The position numbers were made by a program, and so were the translations under genes. From positions 13,987,088-14,051,087 of the forward strand of contig OX465579.1 of assembly GCA_950022655.1 (NCBI GenBank): DNA of 64,000 bases, written 5' to 3'. How positions within the stretch are numbered: the first letter of the stretch is position 1; every line of letters begins with the position of its first letter. This document shows, piece by piece, positions 12,640 to 26,700 of the stretch. The stretch comes from Alentia gelatinosa (Eukaryota > Annelida > Polychaeta > Phyllodocida > Polynoidae). The notes under the pieces are model-generated. The model was not told the origin of the DNA. It saw only the letters and a list, made by a program, of their open reading frames with translations, and did no database searches.

Positions 12640-15600
12640 TGAATAAGCATGAGGTTATAGCGAAACAAAAATTAAAAGGTGTGGATTATATTCAGTCTAT
12701 GGGTCATTTTCTGGAACCCGATTGCACCCAGTCAACATTTCTGCAACTGCCTGTGGATCCAAATACATCAAGCACCAGTGGGTCAATGAGGTATTTTGGC
12801 TTCTAGTGGCTGGTCATGGTCAGCTGGGCATGCCTCTAAGTCACTTACTCACTGGCCCTCTGATCCGTTACCAATAATATAGTGTTAACATGCAGATGTC
12901 CCCAGCTGAAGAGTTAGTTTTTTTTGCAGCAAACCCAAAGTCTGTGTGACCACTCTAACCATTAGGCAGCGCATATGAACATACGCCCCACGCTCAAAAT
13001 TAAAAGGTTTGGGTTTTATCCAGTTAATATACCAAGCTGCCCACGTTGAACCAGCCACTTCTAAAACTATAATTTAAAGGCATATCCTACAATTCACAGT
13101 GGCACCACCTTGTGATTTAAAAAAAATGTCATTCATTAGTTAAAACTGGTTTCTTGGGATTCATTCTAAATTTACATGAGCAAATTTGATATTTTGTCTA
13201 GTTTATCCAACCTTAAAAGGTAAAATAGGCCAATTTACATTGGTTGGATTTACATAGGAAATATACTGAAATATGGTTTTCTTAATTTCTTTCAAAGCAA
13301 GGACTGTAACCTATGGTTTTTAAATCCTAAATAAGTACTACTATATATGTACTATATATCTGTGAAAGTTTTAGGTAAATGACATGTGTTTTACTATGTG
13401 GAAAAAATACACTTTAAAATTTCTATATATTCTAATATAAAATTGTCGTAATATTGATCTATAAATCAAAAATAGCACGGTGACCCCCGATTTTTAAGTT
13501 AGATGTGTTCCACAACACTTGGAGATCATCAAATTTTCAGGAAATTGACATGGCCGGTTTGCAGTGACTGGTCAACGGGACACTCCTCTTCACATACTGG
13601 GCCTCTGCACGATAGCAATGTCACAGAGTTGGCACTTAGATAATGAAAAGACAGTGCGCTTGCAGCATGTTGAATAGTATCCTTTATCTCTCCTTATTTA
13701 ACTAGACCGCGTATAGATCAGAGCGTGTCCCAATAACTCAATAAGTATATTTAAATCTAAGTAGCTCCCAAGTCCCATAGTTGATATTTGATTTTAGATG
13801 ATACATCTGGAATGATACATGTTCAATATGTATCCATGGTTAGAGGTTGAATCTGCATGAGTTCATCGCATATATCTAATGACATCAATTATACTACCAC
13901 ACTTATATCTAAACCTACCAGGTGGATTACATAACATCCACTGATACAAATTTATCCATCAAAGTCTGGCCTCACAATAATAGCCAGTGATATACACGCA
14001 ATTAAAGGCTATTAGAGATGTATAACATATAGACATTTGGTAGTAATATTAATGACAATTATATGGAGATATGAATCACTTACTGAGGATATGGGAGTTG
14101 GTGCAGACAAAGCGCTGTGCATAGATTACTTCCTTTGCCACGCTGTACACATCGATATTGGCTTTAGTCTGTTGTATGTATACTGACCTGGCTAAGCAGG
14201 GCTTGCCGTGACAGTTGTTTAAGTCGCCGGTGCAAAGTTTATAGATGGAGGGCAGGGCATGCAGAGAAATTGTGTCATCCAATCTGGGTCATATGATCTC
14301 TATGCCTACCAGTGACTTTTGGACTCTGGTGATATAGGAAAGTGAATAGGTGCATTTAGGTAATTAAACGATGAAATGAAGTTTACATATAAAAGAACCG
14401 TATATTCAATCCACTATTTTAAAGAGGCTTCTATTACTTATATATAGAATCTTATTTCTACAATCCAACCTAACTCCCCTGACGTCTGGTTGCAGCAATA
14501 CACCTATGATTAAAGTATGTCTAGACATCGTCTAGAGGTTAGAGTGGTCACATTGAACTTCTAGCGTGCTTCCAGAAAACTATCCCTTGACTACCTGGAT
14601 GCTATTTACTGTGATAGTGAAAACAGAGCAGGGAGCCAGTGTCTGAGGGTCTTAGAAGCATGCCCAGCTGACCATGACCAATCATTCAAATTTACCAAAA
14701 TACCTCAAGACCCACTGGTGCCTGATAAGTTGGGATCCAAGATAGGCAGTTGCAGAAACAGCAGGTGTCCTCAGTGCAAGTGGGTTATAGAAAACTATCC
14801 ACTGACTGTATTCCAAACCTTTTAATTGTTATTCATTTATAATTTCATGCTCATTCATCAATGATGAACATACTATTTGCTCTAAGTGTATGTCATGGAG
14901 TTTAGTGCTCTCAGGTGCAACTGCACTTTAATTATGCTTTAATTGATGCAAATAATGTATCTATCCAGGCGTAAAAAAGATATTAAGCGCAAATGATATG
15001 ATCATTATTGATGAATGAGCGTGCAATTATAGATAAATAACAATTAGAAGAGTTTGGGTATATATTCAGTCTATGGATAATTTTCTGTAACCCATTTGCA
15101 CCCAGTCAACTTGCCCTTTCTGCCACTGCCTGAGTCTAGAGTCCAAACACATCAAACACTAGTAGGTCAATGAGGTATTTTGGTCTCAAGTGATTGGTCA
15201 TGGTCAGCTGGGCATGCCTCTGCGACATTGAAACACTGGCACTCTGCTCCTTTCCAAGTACCAACATGAATAGCTCACAGATAGTGAAGGGATAGCTTTT
15301 TTGTTTGCAGCAAACTGGAAGTGCCTGTGAGCACTCTAACCTGTAGGCAACATATTGTTACTATCAGTTGTGAATAGTAAGGTGAATGAATTACTCCAAG
15401 GCTTCATACCATTACAAGCTTTATTAGTGCGTGCTTGCACGTGCTAAATACATCATCTAGAGTTTAGAGGGGTCCATATAGACTTTCAGGGTACTGCATA
15501 CAAATTATCCCTTCACTATCTGTGTGCTATTCACCGTGATACCAAAATACCTCAAGACCCACTGGTGCTTGATTTGTTTGGATCCTAGATAGGCAGTTGC

Positions 15601-15730
15601 AGAAATTGCAAGTTCACTGGGTGCAATTGGGTTACAGAAAACTATCCATAGGCTAAATCTAACTTATACCTTTTAATTGTTATTCATTTATAAAAGCACG
15701 CTCATTCATCTAGGATGGACATACTTTTTG
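12640..15730. repeat. Cluster of four long inverted-repeat arms
   Basis: Related segments of roughly 300-350 bp lie at about 12650-12970 (+), 14510-14875 (-), 14990-15360 (+) and 15440-15720 (-). All share GGTCATGGTCAGCTGGGCAT or its complement, or CCAAAATACCTCAAGACC. Confidence 0.75.
14084..14283 (-). CDS. Unassigned coding-like exon upstream of HYI
   Basis: I do not recognise this protein segment. The 200-nt stretch has C/G-ending codons much like the true exons here and stays open for 66 codons (for example CTGDLNNCHGKPC and NIDVYSVAKEVIYAQRF). It ends in a textbook donor, A|GTAAGT, phase 1. The possible acceptor (CAG at 14286-14284) has a poor pyrimidine tract. Spliced to the HYI acceptor at 10848 it reads in frame into the HYI ATG. 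It could be an N-terminal extension, a 5' UTR exon with a chance ORF, or an exon of another minus-strand gene. Confidence 0.4.
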
Positions 15731-15896
15731 CTCCTAGTTGCTGATGGTGTTGCAGTGCGCTGTGTAGTCTGAGAGGCTCTGACTGTGAAGTAGGCAGTCA
15801 AAGTCTCCCGGACTATGCGCTGTGCTGACCAGACTCTACTGTACTGATGAGAATACATCAAGATTGGGATTATTTTCTGGCTCTGTATTAACCACT

Positions 15897-15941
15897 TTTT
15901 TTTTTTTTTTTTTTTTTTTTTTTGGGGGGGGGGGGGGGGGG
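15897..15941. repeat. Poly-T followed by poly-G
   Basis: About 26 T directly followed by about 18 G. The length may be unreliable in assembly. Confidence 0.85.
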
Positions 15942-17579
15942 ACCCCGTTGATCATAACCAAGTGGGTTGCCTCCAGTGGTCTATTACATAGAACCAGCTT
16001 GGTCAGTTAGGCCAAGGGATAGAATCTGTATGTTTTACATACCAATGTTTTAGATTGTAACAGTATATAGGTTGTGCAAGCACGGTCTGATGAGATACTA
16101 TCAAGACTCCAATACCTAACAGTAGATCTACTTATACATGTGCATGTAAGACTTATCCAGGCCTCAAAGCGGGTCAGGCTGAAAAAATATTTAATCCTTG
16201 TGACTATTTGCAAAAGGAGTGTATTCAAAAATTTGCCTGCCTCCTGGAAATATTTGTTTTATTGCTTATCTTGGAGTCAGTATTCTGGTCATTTCTTAAC
16301 ATGTGAAAACAGAATCAAATCAAGATAAATGTATGCCTTCTCAGTAGCTTACAACACCCTTTTCCATATGTGTAGGCCTATTGTAGCCTAAATGCCCCCC
16401 TTTTTAAAAAAAGGGGGCATTTAGGGGGTATGTACAGGATCCGCTCCCGCCTGTCTTCTGATGAAAAATCATTTTCTGATTTATAACTGGAGAAACCAAA
16501 TATAATTTGAATGATATATGTAGAAATAACTGAAATTTCCAATTTAAAGATTTATAAAAACTGTTAAACTGCAATAATTGCAGGTTATGGGTCAGGGGTC
16601 TATCACAGTACAACGACGGCAACCAGCAAACGCCGGCTCCTGTAAACAGACTGAATTATGGGATACCCCAATAGGTTCTATGAATTTCTTTTGAAAATTA
16701 TTTAATGAGGTTTTTCTATTCACTTTCTTTAATGTTATGTGAGACATGCGGTGGCATCCTATACATTTTTAGCCATTTTAAGTGCTGTACTAGTAAGGGG
16801 GAACGGTCAATACATATACTGGTTTTCTGCATCTTTACCAATCCTACATAGCTAGCCCGCAGATAGTGAGTGGTAAAGGTGAACAGGGATGAAAGTCTAC
16901 GATATCTCCCTACACTTTGTCCACGCTAAACATAGAACTAGAGACACTTCTATGACGCTGAACAATAGGCTAATCTCAGTTAAGATTATGCCTATGCCAG
17001 CCAAACCTTGCAAAATACAATAATGAAGGACTGCTTTTCAATATTTCGAAAAGTTCAGAAAATCGAAGGCATTGCTTACTTTAAAAGGGCGATATCTACC
17101 CTTAATATGCAAATTAGTGTAAAATCATCTAAAATCATCCCATGTCGTTTAATATCACTAACAAATCTACACTAACATATCACTGTTTTCCGTTGATTTA
17201 CTAACACCACGGACAGTGTATCTCTTATGTTTTATGTCCATGCTAACACCTATATTTACCTTTATATTTGGTAATCTCGATGTATAATATGGCTGGCAGC
17301 ATTTTACTGTGCAAAAATGGACAATAAACTAATGATGATGATAATAATAATATTAATGATAATAATAATAATAATAATAATAATAACTCGTGATACTGAA
17401 AGAAGATTTTCTATATGCCTTAATAAAGGGAGCTAAGCTCATTAAAAAAAAAATAATAATAAAAGAGTAGGTTTGTGTGCATGTCGCCTTCGGCATAATT
17501 TAGCTTTTAACCATTAGCAAGTCGCGTCAGTCATATTGGTCTGAAGAGCGTTAGGGAGTAAGGGTGGGGGAGGGGGGCG

Positions 17580-17651
17580 TGTGGGAGGTGGTACACTGCG
17601 CCGCTCGAGTTTGCGGTGCAGTGTGTTTGTTGTGATTGTTCTTATTCAAAG
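17580..17651 (+). promoter_or_regulatory. Probable 5' UTR/core promoter region of the TMEM8 gene
   Basis: A G-rich, CpG-bearing stretch directly precedes ATG 17652. It includes an inverted repeat, ACACTGCGCCGC ... GCGGTGCAGTGT (about 17593-17624). The start context AAAGATGG is favourable. No TATA box is obvious. The inverted repeat resembles one near 41315-41380, so part of it may be a repeat. Confidence 0.35.
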
Positions 17652-17730
17652 ATGGCGCCGTCCTTTGGGCTGCGTACGGGTATCTTCATACTTATGTTGA
17701 TATATTTTCAAACAACACAGCACCTAACAG
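17652..17730 (+). CDS. TMEM8: TMEM8 exon 1, signal peptide
   Basis: Encodes [20 protein letters not shown] plus TTQHLT, a typical secretory signal with a hydrophobic core. The donor is CAG|GTAATG, phase 1, matching the next exon. Confidence 0.88.
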
Positions 17731-20700
17731 GTAATGTAGTGATTTTACATATATCCCACATGCTGATCTTCCAATAAGGGAAGAAATAATGTAATTAGGT
17801 AAATTCTGACAACACAATCGGCCAATATGCCTATGTATTATTCTGATACTAGAGATCTAGTCTAGGGTCTAGTAGTGATAGTGATACCGTACACTGTACA
17901 GTGACTGATGGTATACCTTTTCAAGACCCAACACAATTCAACATCTGTCTTTCCTTTGAAATGACTATGCTCTGTAATGCTGTAGATAAAGCTAAAAGAC
18001 TGATTGTAATCTAGGTGTTTAATTGCATCTTTGTGTTTCATGAGGTTGTATCTATGTATAACTCATAAATATTTGAATTGCTATGGCTATAGCAGTATAT
18101 GGCTGCCAATTTTGGGCAGGGAAAACTGTTTAGGGATGGGGGAACAAAAACTTATTTTTATAAACAAGAATGGGACTACACATTTTCTGAAAGCCCACAT
18201 TTATATGGATGAAATTCTGTAATTATTTCTCCTTTATCCTGAAATCCTGATATTTTAAAATTTTTGGAAAGAAAAAGAAAGACAGCCAAGTTTTAGCCAA
18301 ACCTTGGGAGTGTATTGGAGATAGACTGGCTCCAGTCCCTGGTATGGCTACCTTCCTCGCTGGGATACAGGGACTGGTACAATCAGTAATGGTGCTGGAT
18401 TTATGGCGCTGTTTAGCACCAGTATTCCCAACACTCTCCATACAGATATCCTGGCTACTGGTCAGGATATCTGCTGGGAGATTGATACCTTATCACTTTG
18501 ATCTCAATCGGGTCAGAGTCAGGAGCAGACACAATTTATTGCTATGACAACACAGGCGGCCAGAGAACTGGAGGAAGGGAGGGGGGAGGGGTATGAGGAG
18601 GTATAGGTCTTGGTGGGTCTGCCGCTTGGTGGGTCTGCCGCGTCTGTGCCTGGGCAGGCGGCAGGGAGAATTCTTTTAGGCTGTTTTTACACAAATCTGT
18701 TCTCAATAGACTTCTTTGCGCATCTTTGCGCTACTCTTTGTGTTAAAACAGGCTTCAGAATCGTGTAGAGAGCAAATTTACCTCTGAAAATTTCAATAAT
18801 ATTTTCTAAAATGCTAAAAGAGTCACTCTTTGTTTGATTTTCACACTGATTGTTTATTCTTACTCAGCGCTGTTTATTCTGGAAGAAGAGTGTGTTATGA
18901 AGGACTTAATAATTTGCTTGATGTTGATTGGCTGAAAATTGAGCCCAAAATATCATTTGCTCCGGAACCCTTTTCTCCGAAATTCGGGCCAAAATCGCAA
19001 CGTGACAGGTGTGAAATGTCGTCACATCTTTTAAACTGTTCATCATAGGTCTACAAAAATACTTAGTAGAAACTGAACACGAGTTAGACTTGACCATGTC
19101 TATGCCACGACGAGAAGGTCGCGTATTACTACACGAGGCGTAGCCGAGTGTAGTGAGGAGCAGACCTGACCAGAGTTCTAACTCGAGTTCGGTTTCGTAT
19201 TTATCCTACCTCGTCTATGCTTTTGTATTATTAAAAGATAAATATTGAGTCAATGACCAACAGAACTTTTTTTCATAGTAGCTGACATTCTGGTCTCTGA
19301 TTGGTCAATATTGTTATTACTCTAGTGGCATAAAAAACACTTTATGTGACATAAAGTGCCACATAAAATTTCCCTATGTTAAGTCTATGGCGGCTTTTTA
19401 TTAGGGGTAGGATAATATCGTAAAACTGGATGAGTTTTAATCTTGGCCACCATATGCCATGACTGGAGTTTCGCATAGTGACTTCATGAGGCAAAGCCGA
19501 TTGAAGTCCAGAGCTAAAACTCCAGGAGTGGTATGCAGTGGCCACAATTAAAACGAATCAGGTTTTGATTTTATCCTACCCTGTCTCCTCGATTTTGAAA
19601 TATTATGTGATAACAATTCTGTATGCCACTAGTGGCATATAAAACTCTTCATTATCCACCTAATACAAAGTGTCCATAGAAAACACATAGGCAGCGTGTA
19701 TGGACATACCCGGCGCATACGGATATTTTGTATGCTTCGGGTGGCGCATATGGAAAAATAGTGCATATGGAAAAATAGTGCATAACTAAAATAAACTGAT
19801 ATCGACATGTCACTTGTGCAGATAAGGTGGATAATAAATACAATATAGACTGGTTTCAGATAAAAGCGTTTGTATACTCCTGTGCGTTTTGAGCCATGCC
19901 CAGTCTCAGACTAGCGGGAATCGTGCAGTTTACACTTGACTCTACGCAATATCCTCGCATACGCTCGGATATTACTACGCGTCAACTCCTCGGAGCATAT
20001 GGCTGCTTGTATCTGAAACCAGTCAATATTGTGTATATATGCCAGTCAGCGTGGTATACGGAAACTCAATGTTAAGCCGATGGGATTTTATATTAGGGGT
20101 AGGATAAAAGGAGCATAATCTATGCATCTTTTTACATATTCCATCAAAGGTTCATAGTGTTATGAGCAATAGAGATACCCGAAGATGTAAGATATTTTGT
20201 GGTGGGATGTTGTTGCCCCTGCTTGGGAGGAGGGGGGCAGGGGACAAACCCCCCAAAGCTAAATACTTTTGATATTTTATGAGCATTTGTGAAGTGTATG
20301 GAGTTGATTAATCATTGATATCATATTTCACCCGATGCATGTACTATGTAGGCCCTACATCAAAAGTTCACCGTAATTTTTTATGATTCTGCGATGATTT
20401 TTTTAAAGTTACAAAGGAACAAATACAGAATGGTTTATCCATTCCATACGGGAATGCCATATGGCATTGTCCTGTCATGGCCAGGGGAATGCCATATGGC
20501 ATTGTCCTGTCATGGCCAGGGGAATGCCATATGACATTGCCCTGCCAGAAAGGGTTAATTGACAAGTCTTTGATTCCTGGGCCTGTCAGGAGTTTGGGGA
20601 AGTTCACAAAGTACCATAGTTTTATTTTTTTGTTGAAAATATGTCCTTTCTGTCTTTTTCAGAGAGCTACACAGAGACTTACTGGCAGTCTCCACTGCAG

Positions 20701-23700
20701 GTGTTCGAGTATCAGTCGTTTCGCAGTGTGAGAATCCTCGAATACACAATACCTCGTCAAACAGCTCGGTCTGTGTGGGTCTTCAACGCGATCTTATCGG
20801 AGGCCGGATGTGAGCAGAGGAAAATTGAAGTGTAAGTAACCGTTGTGCGCTGCACAATTTTACCATACTCAATGCAGAAGGATTGTGGTTCATTATAGCA
20901 TGGACAGTGTATCTCTCTGTCCATGATTATAGGAATGCTACTTGTTAAATTTGGCGGAGTTATCAAATATAGAAGTTCGTATGAATAACATGAAAACGTA
21001 ATTCTGGTGTTTGAGTTTACTTGTCAAGTTTGGGGGTTGTTCTGAATTATTCATTTTGTTAAAATAAAGAAACCTTTAGTAAGCTAAACAAGGCGAGAGT
21101 TACAGCAGCTTTTAACATTAGAAGGCAGTACTATATACCGATGCCGTATATACTGTAAATATGCACCGTTTCGGCATATGACGTAAAAATATTGTACGGA
21201 CCGCTGGTCAGTACACTAAAATACGGACCACCTTGCCATACACGTTTATTAACATATCGGTTGTTAAAAATCAAATTAATGATTTTTAATTTTTTTGGGG
21301 GTATATAGTAAATATATAACGTCCAACCATGCTTATACAAGTCACAGAACTCTATGATAATTTACGGTTTATACGGAACTCGGCATAAATGCCTCGGTCC
21401 GTACAAACCGTAAACTACCATCTCGTTCTGTGAATTGTACAGCATGGTCAGGACGTTCTATATAATTACTATCGAAATGGAAACAATTAATTTATCCATC
21501 GAATTGAAAGAGGTTTTTTATGGGTTTTTTTTATAAACCACTTATAGATACAACTAACCTATAATCTAACCTATAGATGATGTATATAGCGCATGCAAGC
21601 ATGCTCTAGTAAAGGTCACATGGTAGTGTAGACGTTCTTCGTTGTTACTCCAGAAAGACAAAAACACAACATAGTATGCGTAGAGGAACGAACAATTCAA
21701 TTTCAAGTATTATACTTGTGGAGTATGAAGAATGTTCATATTACTGTCTTTGGGTTTTCCTGGCAGGTCATATGACTCTCTCAGGTCTTGAATATATTTC
21801 TTGAGTTGTCTTCTTGCTCTTGACATCAGTTACTTTCTTCGGGGTTGAGTTCAGTAAACTTCTATGCACACTCGATGGTTATGGTGAATTTTTTCGTTCC
21901 AGTGGAGGTTGTTATGTTTCCGTGGCCGGAATTTTTTTTTTCGTGGTCGCAAAGCGGTGGAATTAAGACGTAGTAGCAGCAAAGCCTCGTTTATCCGCAC
22001 ACTCGATGGTTACTTTGACAAATATGATTTTTTTTTTTTTTTAATTTTTTTTTTTACAATTATGTACGAGACATTACACACATTTCACAATAGTTTCATG
22101 ATGTTTCATCATATGTTTAACGTTACAGAGCCCTCCAACACGGCAGTTACCCTGTGATCACCCCGCATAATGAGACGTTCCCGTCCCACTTCAACATACA
22201 CCGTACCGGACTGAGCAGCGTCCAGCTTCAGACCAATACTTCCCGGGTTTTCTACACTCAGAGCAATCCGCTGCCCGGGTCCTGGTACGCCGCCATGTAT
22301 CTGTTAGATAAAGCCGAGCACAGAATCAAACAAAAGGTAACCATCGCATCTTTCTGCCTAGAACAACGCTTGTGGATTACTATCTTAACACCGCTCTACA
22401 CCTGGAAACCTAATATCCCCCGGGTGTCCGCTTACACGGGGTTAAAATAAACATCTAATAGAGGGATCCGTTCCCAGCAAAGATGTCCGTTAAAGCGGGG
22501 TGTCCGTTAGGCGGGGTTCTACTGTACCCTTGCATTATATTTGATAATTACGTACTGCTGCTCCCTGTGCAGTATAAATTTTATACTGAACCCTGTGCAG
22601 TACACTGTTATACTGAACACGTTGAAACATCAGCAGTATGTGAGCTTTCATGCTGACATGTCTTCTATACAAATATATGGTAAAATTTGATTAATTTCGG
22701 TATATGATAAATATAGAAAGGCCTACCATGCTTGTACATGCTACAACACTCGATGGGAATTGATGGGAATTACAGAACTTGGCCTGGGGCCTCGTTCGGG
22801 GCCATCCATAAAGTATGTACGCACTGATGGGGGATGGGGGGGTAAAACTTTTTTGAAATTTTGCGTATGCTCCCTCTTTGTTCTATTGCGTACAAGATCG
22901 GGAGGAGGATGGGGGGAGGGGGGGGGGGGGGGTCAAAAGTTTCAGAAATTCTGCGTTCGTACTTTATGGATGGCCCCTTCCGTAAAAAACAACATTTCCT
23001 CATCCTGTTTTGTAGCATGTACAGCATGGTCAGGTCGTTGTATATAAGAACTCTCCATGTATGGATATAAATATCTGGGGTTTAGTCTTTTTTAGTTTTC
23101 TGTCTTTTGTATCAACGCCCTGATGAAGGAATGACTAATACCGAAACGTTAGCAAAAATTACATCATCAAGGTCAACATTAGACGTTGAAACTGTTCTCT
23201 CAGTGGTGGAGTCTACTTTAAAAGTTTCTTTTTTTTAACGGTTTTCTATTTTGATAATTAAGTACTGCTGCTTCCCATTATTTATGTCTTGTGTACGGCA
23301 TCCTGTTCCGTACACTGTTATAAGGGACATGATGACATATCAGGGGAATGCACTCTTCGCTTCGACGGGGATAGTAATTAGAGGAATGCCAGTTTTTCAG
23401 CCTGTTTCTCGCAAAAAGATGCAATTTAATAATCATTGTATTAATCCTGAAGTATAAGCTTTATGTATTTTTTTTTTAAATGTACACTTATACAGTTGTC
23501 TAAATGTCTTGTATTAAATTGCTATAGCTTTAGAGATAATGATTGCTGAAACTTGTCTCATTGTTCTCGCGAATATCTTTGCAATCGTCTTCACGAACCT
23601 TAATATTTGATTGCTGATGCTGTCTTTGCAGGGTTTCAGTAAATCCTGTCAGTATTTTCTGGGTAGTACTCAGGAGGTGAGCGTGATAGAACACATTCCA

Positions 23701-26700
23701 GAACTACTTGTCAAGTTAAACATACCTATCGAAGTCTCTTCTAATTCCAGTATACAATACAGGTAAGTAGAACTTTGAAAGTATCTGATTAGTGAGAGTG
23801 ATTTCACACCAGTCAAATGCATGAAAGAATTTTCTTTTTAATCAGCAAAACTCCTTTATTGAAATTCGTAATCCTATACACAGATCTATACATGTGTCCC
23901 GTACATCGCTGTTAATTGTGCACATCCAACATTGGTAGTAAACGAAACATATCTACTTATTGTTATTTTGCCGATCATTCAAAAACCTATTATAGTGGTT
24001 AAGAAGTTACTGCCTCAGCTCTGTGTGATGGCTTTTCTTGTAATCGGTTTACATTGTGGCATTTCTTCTTATCTGACCACTATTTTAGGCGGTGCTGAAT
24101 GGCAACACCTGTATATCTCAGATGTTCAAATGAGGACGAGGCAATATTCTCCCTGAGCGGCGAAAAAAAAAACACAGTCAGAAATTATACCATATAAATA
24201 TTTATATATATGATAATTATACCATATAAATATATACCATATCAATTTCAGGTTTCACACCACGGAGCTGACCTGGCAATATCGGCTCCACATCACAAAG
24301 TGCACTTTCACACCACACACAGTAGAGAATAGTACCTCAGCGAACACGACGCAGCCCGACTGCCCGCTGCTGGCGGCGGTGCGCGGGCTGGCTCTCGCCG
24401 GCTGGGGCCCCGAGAGCCTCCCGGTGAACTGCTCCGACGACTGGGACGGGGGGAGCTGCTCGCTCACCGTCACCTCGCCAGAGGCCAACGCCTGGCAGTA
24501 CCTGCTGCTGGCAGCCGGTTCGCCGGGCACCATCCATTTTGATATCCACGTAGATCTTTCAGGTGAGGCTATGCAATTTTGTTTTGATGGGGAAGGTTGG
24601 CTTTTATTATCCATCATGTATGCAAGGACCCCATTGAAAATGTATTGGGACTCAGTAAGCCATGACCCATTATGTAAAACATATCAGATACCATGTTTTA
24701 TCTCACCCCAATATTTTTTCTCCATAGACTTAACATTGGGATATCGTGTCTAACGCCCATTAGATATTTAGGAAAAATATACAATGGGGGATAATGTCAC
24801 ACATTATAGCCCATTAATCCATGTTAAGGGTGAGATAAATTCAGAAACCCATTCGAGTTTAGTGTCAGAGCTCGATCCCATCTCGTTTGAATCACTACGT
24901 AATTCACGCGGCTTCGCCTTGTGAATTACTACATGATTCAAACTCGATGGGATACGAGCTCAGCCCTAAACTCTCATAGGTTTCCTTTATAGTATAGTGA
25001 TTCAAATCTGTGTTATACGGCCTCAAAACCATGCTAAACGAGAAAATAGTCCTTTTGTGCTATGGAGCAAAGAAATGATCCCTATTGTTATATCCTTTAA
25101 TATGGCAATTCCTGGGTGTAATTCATTGAAAAGGATGGATGATAAATACAATAGACTCAGGGTTGAACCTAGATTATTTTTTGTAAAGCCTTGTAATTGA
25201 GCATGACCCCAAATTAAATGGAGTGAAATCCGATCTTTTTCTCATGCTACAACTGGAAGACGTACATAACAAATAACAAAAAAAAATCCTTTCATCTTCA
25301 GAATGTAATCGCTATGGTTCACGGACCAGTACACAAACAGAATCACCGGAACCAGCAGCCAAGGTCAATATGACGTCAGACGCCGTTTATAACTCCTCCC
25401 AAAACACGGACAATGTGAGAGTGACAAAAACCCTCCCCTTCCCTGTACCCATCGGGGTAGCGTCCGACTCCACCATCACCGTCTTCAACCTTACACGGGA
25501 CTCGAAGGAGCCCAGCTTGCCAGTGACGTTGAATCTCTCGAGTACAGAAGATGAGTATCTCGGTCTGAAGCCGACGGCTGCCACGGAGTTGGAGGGTGAG
25601 GAGGACGAGAGGGCGTTCAACACATGTACGCGTATCCCGCAGCTGGGCCGATTCGCGCGGTCGGCCTTCGATGTGCAGTACAGTCTGCGGCTGGGCAGCG
25701 TGCCCTTCCCCAACCAGCTGCTCATCCCGTCTGACCAGCCGCTCGTGCTGGCCTTCATCGTCAAGCCCACTCAGGACAATGGTGGCACCCTCAAGTATCA
25801 GCTCGACATCCTGCCAAACCGCATTCAGGTACTGTACCCTTAAAACTTTAACTGCAGCATGATGCCTCCAGGCATTTCCCTAGCTACGGCAGCATGATGC
25901 CTTCAGGCATTCCACTAGCCACAGCAGTGTGAAGCCTTCAGGCATTTCCCTAGCTACGGCAGTATGATGCCTCCAGGCATTCCCTTAGCTACGGCAGTGT
26001 GATGCCTTCAGTTTTCCCCTGGCTACGGCATCATGATGCTTCTAGGCATTCCCCTAGCTACAGCAGTGTGATGCCTTCAGTTTTCCCCTGGCTATGGCAT
26101 ACTGATGCTTCAAAGCATTCCCCTAGCTATGGCAGCATGATGCCTCCAGGCATTCCCCTAGCTATGGCAGTGTGATGCCTCTAGGCATTCCCCTAGCTAC
26201 AGCAGCATGATGCCTCTAGGCATTCCCCTAGCTATGGCAGTTTGATGCCTCTAAGCATTCCCCTGGCTACGGCAGTGTGATGCCTTCAGGCATTTCCCTA
26301 GCTGTGACAGCGAGATGCCTCCAGGCATTCCCCTAGCTATGGCAGTGTGATGCCTCTAGGCATTCCCCGAGCTACGGCATCATGATGCTTCTAAGCATTC
26401 CCCTGGCTACAGCAGCATGATGCCTCCAGGCATTCCCCTACCTATGACAGTGTGATGCCTCTAGGCATTCCCCGAGCTACGGCATCATGATGCTTCTAAG
26501 CATTCCCCTGGCTACGGCAGTGTAATGCCTTCAGGCATTCCCCTAGCTATGGCAGTGAGATGCCTCTAGGCATTCCCCTAGCTACGGCATCACGATGCCT
26601 CTAAGCATTCCCCTGGCTACGGCAGTGTAATGCCTTCAGGCATTTCCCTAGCTATGGCAGCGAGATGCCTCCAGGCATTCCCCTAGCTATGGCAGCATGA

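Larger units (their letters stand above)
10849..17651. other. Intergenic region between divergent HYI and TMEM8
   Basis: About 6.8 kb. Contains poly-A tracts (10862-10935), a long inverted-repeat cluster (12640-15730), the unassigned exon 14084-14283, a T/G homopolymer pair (15897-15941) and an AAT microsatellite (17337-17390). No other exon seen. Confidence 0.5.

Noticed and set aside
15728..15854. 50-codon minus ORF starting MYSHQYSRVW
   Set aside because: Its end runs into an inverted-repeat arm and there is no splice or family support.
24255..24617. 120-aa and 70-aa minus-strand ORFs
   Set aside because: Antisense shadows of GC-rich TMEM8 exon 5; the plus frame matches the family and has splice sites.
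25387..25770. 127-aa minus-strand ORF
   Set aside because: Antisense shadow of TMEM8 exon 6.
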